DNA from: a virus
Length of the DNA: 44,435 nt
Reading direction: 5' to 3' (one strand)
IMG/VR virus record: IMGVR_UViG_3300036832_001140
Span: 1-44,435 of that record
In this document: piece after piece, positions 41,472 to 44,435 of the stretch
Layout: each line of letters begins with the position of its first letter
Position numbering within the stretch: the stretch's first letter is position 1
Position numbers and translations under genes: made by a program
The notes under the pieces: generated by a model
The model's database searches: none
Told to the model about the DNA's origin: nothing
Seen by the model: only the letters and a program-made list of their open reading frames with translations

Positions 41472-44435
41472 TTACTGCCCCGCCGCTGCGCGCTGGGCGG
41501 CGACGGTGGGGTCGGGCTTCTTGATCGGGGCGCCGAGCCAGGCCCAAAGGGCCGTCTCGCGATTCCGCTGCGGGTACAGCTTGGACGGGCCTCGCGGCCA
41601 GATGAGCTGCGAGGTCGGGAGGCTGGTGAAGATGTTTTCGGTGCCCTTGGCGATCATCGTCAGCGGGTTGGCCGTGCCGCCGTGCGCCGTCTCCTTTGCG
41701 TACTCGTCGAGTGCGCCCTGGATGAACGGGTTGAGGCCGAGGGTCGAAACGTCCTGGTCGGAGCCGCGCACGAGCTGCTCCAGGGTCGACCACGGGTTGA
41801 GGCCGCTCGTCGAGAGAATCCGTCCGTGGCTGAGCGGGATTCCACCCTGTAGGTAGCTCGGGAGCACGGCGTTGAGCGCCGACATGTTGTTCATCCCCAT
41901 CTTCCCGAGCTGGAAGAGCAGGTTGGCCCGGAGCGGGTTGTTGACGGCGAGGTGGAAGGTCGCCGAGAGGATCGCCCTGTACCAGGCGTAGAAGGGCAGC
42001 GCGGTGCGGAAGACGTTTTGCTCGATCCCGCTCAGGTCGCGGTAGTTACCGAGGCTGCGGTCGACCTCCCTGGAGACGTAACGCTGGAAGGCAAGCCCGC
42101 CCTGGCCCTGGTGGAGCCTCTCGGCTGCGGCCTCAAAGCTGCGCGTGTCCTTGGGCATCGAGCGGTAGACGGCTTTGAACTCGGGCGAGCGGCGGGTGAA
42201 GTTGCGGATCAGCAGGCGTCTCAGATCGCCCTCGGCGACCTTGGCCGTGAGCTTCGGGATCGCGCTCGTGGTCGCGCCAAACGCCTTACCCGCCTTGCCG
42301 GAGAAGCCGCGCAGGTAGCCCTGGGCGCCCGGCGCCTGGGTGTAACCGAAGCTGCCGAAGCGTTCCATCTGCTCGGGGTAGTGGCGCTGATAGAAGCTCT
42401 CCCTCGGCGGTGGCGCCACCGGCTGGCGCGCCGATTCGTCGCCGACCTCCGAGAATGGGATCCTGTGCTCGGGAGTCTCCAGCCCCCTGCCGTAGCGGAG
42501 GAGGCCAGCGCCGGGTGCAGCGGCGCCGACGCCAAGCGCTCGGGCCGCGTCGGTGGTCAACTGCGCCCGCAGGGCGGGTGGCGTGGCGTGGTCGTCGAGG
42601 AGCGCCTTCGCCGTGCGCCAACCGTGATGCTCCAGCACCGACATGAACAGGTCGCGGAACATGCCCGTGCCGCCGACCTTCGCGGCCGTCATCAGACCGT
42701 TGCCGATCAGGTTATTGGTCAGGAAGCCGGGCCGCGTCCCGAGCAGGAGCGCCCGCCAGATCCGTATCGGGTACTTGTTGAAGTAGTAGAGCGGCGTCGA
42801 CATGCGGGTGAACTCGCCGGTCGCCGCCCTCGCGGCGCTCTTGTTGATGATGTGGTACTCGCCCGTCGCGGGGTCGAGTCCCTCGGCCGGGTTGTCCGTC
42901 GTAAACCCCTTCTTGACCAACTCGGAGTGCTGAAGATCCTCGGCGTTGGGCATGATCCGTGCCAGCGCCTGCGAGCTGGGGACGCCGCTCGCACCACCAG
43001 CCTCCTCGGCAGCCTGCGCACCCTTGAGCGGGACCTCACCCTCGGCCCTGATCGTGTAGGGGACGTGGAAGTTGAGGTCGGGACGTAGGTAGGTGAATCC
43101 CTTGGGCAGCGTCTGGCCGGGCAGCGCCTGGATGTCGTCCCAGGAGAGGCGCACCGACCCCTGCTTGAGCGCGTTATGGATCTCGTTCGCCTTCAGCCAC
43201 TTGTTACGACGTAGCCATTCCGGTCCGAGCGTGTCCCTGCCCAGCACGAGCTTGCCCGCCCCGAAGAGGATCCCCCGATTCCGCTTCAGAGCACCGGGCT
43301 TGGCGACCGGCGCCTTGCCCATGCCGCTGGAGGCGAACGGGTGTGAGCCGACCTTCTCTGGCTGCATCGAGTGCGGGAAGTAGTAGGGGTCGCCCGTGAT
43401 CCCGATCTCGTGCTCGGGTAGCCCGGACTGCTTGGAGACGATCGTTTTGAAGCGGCCGGGTCGTTCGTACTCGTTCGTCAGTACCTTGCCACCGGCTTTG
43501 AACAGCTCGGCGCCCGACTGGGAGAGGGCGCGCATGACCGGCTCGGCGCGCAGCATCTTCTTACTCGGGTCGAGCGCCAGCTCGCGCACCGCCGGAGTCA
43601 ACTCCGCTTCAGCCGGTGTGCCCGCCCAATGCTCGGCGAGCACGTCGGGCTTCACGTCGAGGGCGCGGACGTGGAGCGCCGTCCACTCGCTCGGGTTGAG
43701 CGACTTGGTCACCTTCGCGTACTGGTCGAAGACCGGCATGCGCATGTAGGCGCTGCGGTTCGTGTCGCTTCTGATCACCTTCCCCCACCGTCTCAGCTCG
43801 GTCTGGAAGAGGTGGAGCCTGCTGTCGGGGTTGAAGCGGGTGACCTTCTGCACGGCGGCGGCGCCGAGGTTGCGCAGGGGCTTGGTCGAGGTGATGTCCT
43901 TGACCACCGGGCCACCCGTGCCCGGCTGGTAGACCTCGCGCGGGGAGCGGGTGAGGACTTCGCCCCGCTCGCCGAGCTTCGCCAGCTTGCCCACGTCCGC
44001 GAGCTTGCCCGCTTGGGCGGCGGCGCCAGCGCCAACGTCGGCGACGGTGAGCGCGTCGAGGATCGGCTGCCACGGGTCCTTGTAGATGTGCCCGCCCAAG
44101 TCGTGACCATAGAAGCCCTTGTATTGCTGCGCTGCCCCCTTGACGATCGCCTGGGAGGTACTCCGCGTCTTGTTTGCTTCGGCGCGAGCCTTGCCGACGT
44201 TGCCCTCCAAGAGATAGCCGACCGCTCTCGCCTCGTGGTAGGGGAGCGAGCCGAGCGTCACCGCCGCCGGGCCGAGACCGAGGACGTGCTCGCCGAGGCT
44301 CGTCCCGGTGTTCTCGATGAACTGGGCGCCCGAATACTTCTTCAGGTCGCCCCAGAAACCACCGCCGCCCTTCTTCGGAGCTGAGCGGGCACCTGCAGTC
44401 GTGGTGCCGAAGAGATCGGGAGCGTCCCCTCCCCC
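41472..44435 (-). CDS. Large virion protein (main part; start lies at 234 after circularisation)
   Basis: This is the bulk of a 1013-residue protein that begins at 234 on the left end. It is alpha-rich, with amphipathic helices and a hydrophobic C-terminal third. The segment VFRTALPFYAWYRAILSATF followed by HLAVNNPLRANLLFQLGKMG recalls the C-terminal region of very large phage proteins thought to be internal virion/ejection proteins. Other segments (RIWRALLLGTRPGFLTNNLI) are membrane-active in appearance. It probably leaves the head with the DNA. Family is not certain. Confidence 0.75.
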   Translation of the reverse strand, partial: GGGDAPDLFGTTTAGARSAPKKGGGGFWGDLKKYSGAQFIENTGTSLGEHVLGLGPAAVTLGSLPYHEARAVGYLLEGNVGKARAEANKTRSTSQAIVKGAAQQYKGFYGHDLGGHIYKDPWQPILDALTVADVGAGAAAQAGKLADVGKLAKLGERGEVLTRSPREVYQPGTGGPVVKDITSTKPLRNLGAAAVQKVTRFNPDSRLHLFQTELRRWGKVIRSDTNRSAYMRMPVFDQYAKVTKSLNPSEWTALHVRALDVKPDVLAEHWAGTPAEAELTPAVRELALDPSKKMLRAEPVMRALSQSGAELFKAGGKVLTNEYERPGRFKTIVSKQSGLPEHEIGITGDPYYFPHSMQPEKVGSHPFASSGMGKAPVAKPGALKRNRGILFGAGKLVLGRDTLGPEWLRRNKWLKANEIHNALKQGSVRLSWDDIQALPGQTLPKGFTYLRPDLNFHVPYTIRAEGEVPLKGAQAAEEAGGASGVPSSQALARIMPNAEDLQHSELVKKGFTTDNPAEGLDPATGEYHIINKSAARAATGEFTRMSTPLYYFNKYPIRIWRALLLGTRPGFLTNNLIGNGLMTAAKVGGTGMFRDLFMSVLEHHGWRTAKALLDDHATPPALRAQLTTDAARALGVGAAAPGAGLLRYGRGLETPEHRIPFSEVGDESARQPVAPPPRESFYQRHYPEQMERFGSFGYTQAPGAQGYLRGFSGKAGKAFGATTSAIPKLTAKVAEGDLRRLLIRNFTRRSPEFKAVYRSMPKDTRSFEAAAERLHQGQGGLAFQRYVSREVDRSLGNYRDLSGIEQNVFRTALPFYAWYRAILSATFHLAVNNPLRANLLFQLGKMGMNNMSALNAVLPSYLQGGIPLSHGRILSTSGLNPWSTLEQLVRGSDQDVSTLGLNPFIQGALDEYAKETAHGGTANPLTMIAKGTENIFTSLPTSQLIWPRGPSKLYPQRNRETALWAWLGAPIKKPDPTVAAQRAAAGQ
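44280..44435. repeat. Terminal direct repeat, right copy
   Basis: Same sequence as 1-156 except T instead of C at 44309. See the left copy. Confidence 0.9.

Overview
The window is an essentially complete genome of a temperate, tailed double-stranded DNA phage (or prophage-derived circular contig) with high GC. The first 156 bases recur, with one mismatch, as the last 156 bases, and one gene runs across the junction. The molecule is therefore best read as a circle of about 44,279 bp. The virion genes look podovirus-like: an SU10-type major capsid protein, a P22-like portal, a head-tail adaptor, a beta-rich nozzle candidate, and very large virion proteins, with no tape-measure or major tail protein. 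A high-GC actinobacterial host is suggested by base composition, by a secreted Rpf-like lysozyme-fold protein and by strong AAGGAGG ribosome-binding sites; this is inference. No DNA polymerase, helicase or primase was recognised, so replication probably uses host enzymes.

Layout. (1) A leftward late region, on the minus strand, runs from 19.9 kb down to 1 and continues from 44.4 kb down to 39.6 kb. In transcription order it holds a C1q-like fibre protein, small basic proteins with two HNH endonucleases, an Rpf-like protein, terminase large subunit, portal, scaffold, major capsid protein, small head-associated proteins, a repeat protein, CHAP endolysin, holin candidate, adaptor, nozzle candidate, collar-domain protein, Gln/Ala-rich proteins, a 1013-residue virion protein and an NlpC/P60 lysin. 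A third HNH gene sits on the plus strand inside this block. (2) A rightward region from 20.1 to 23.8 kb holds a tightly overlapping operon of small genes, starting with two winged-helix proteins. (3) A short minus-strand pair lies at 23.9-25.3 kb. (4) A rightward accessory operon from 25.8 to 29.0 kb has most of its genes preceded by the same kind of hairpin-plus-ribosome-binding-site cassette. (5) A control region at 29.8-30.2 kb has a 10-bp iterated repeat and a Cro/C1-like regulator. (6) A rightward recombination/accessory operon from 30.2 to 37.0 kb holds two proteins ending in SSB-like DDIPF tails, a RecB/Cas4-like nuclease, an HNH protein, a Holliday-junction-resolvase-like nuclease and many small zinc-binding proteins. 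(7) The lysogeny module at 37.2-39.5 kb has an excisionase-like protein, a tyrosine integrase, a terminator, and an attP made of the 3' half of a tRNA-Gly(TCC) gene flanked by CCCTGAYCC arm-type repeats.

The most unusual feature is the family of ten intergenic cassettes (one at 19.9 kb, nine at 25.7-28.6 kb). Each has a variable but perfectly or nearly perfectly paired hairpin, often with the upstream stop codon in its loop, followed by a conserved CTTCCC-AAGGAGG leader. The leader's UCUUCC can pair with the Shine-Dalgarno GGAGGA. A second, unrelated start-associated repeat (GTGACCGGCGGCGGTG) opens four consecutive genes at 22.7-23.4 kb. Both resemble in concept, not in sequence, the start-associated sequences of cluster K mycobacteriophages.
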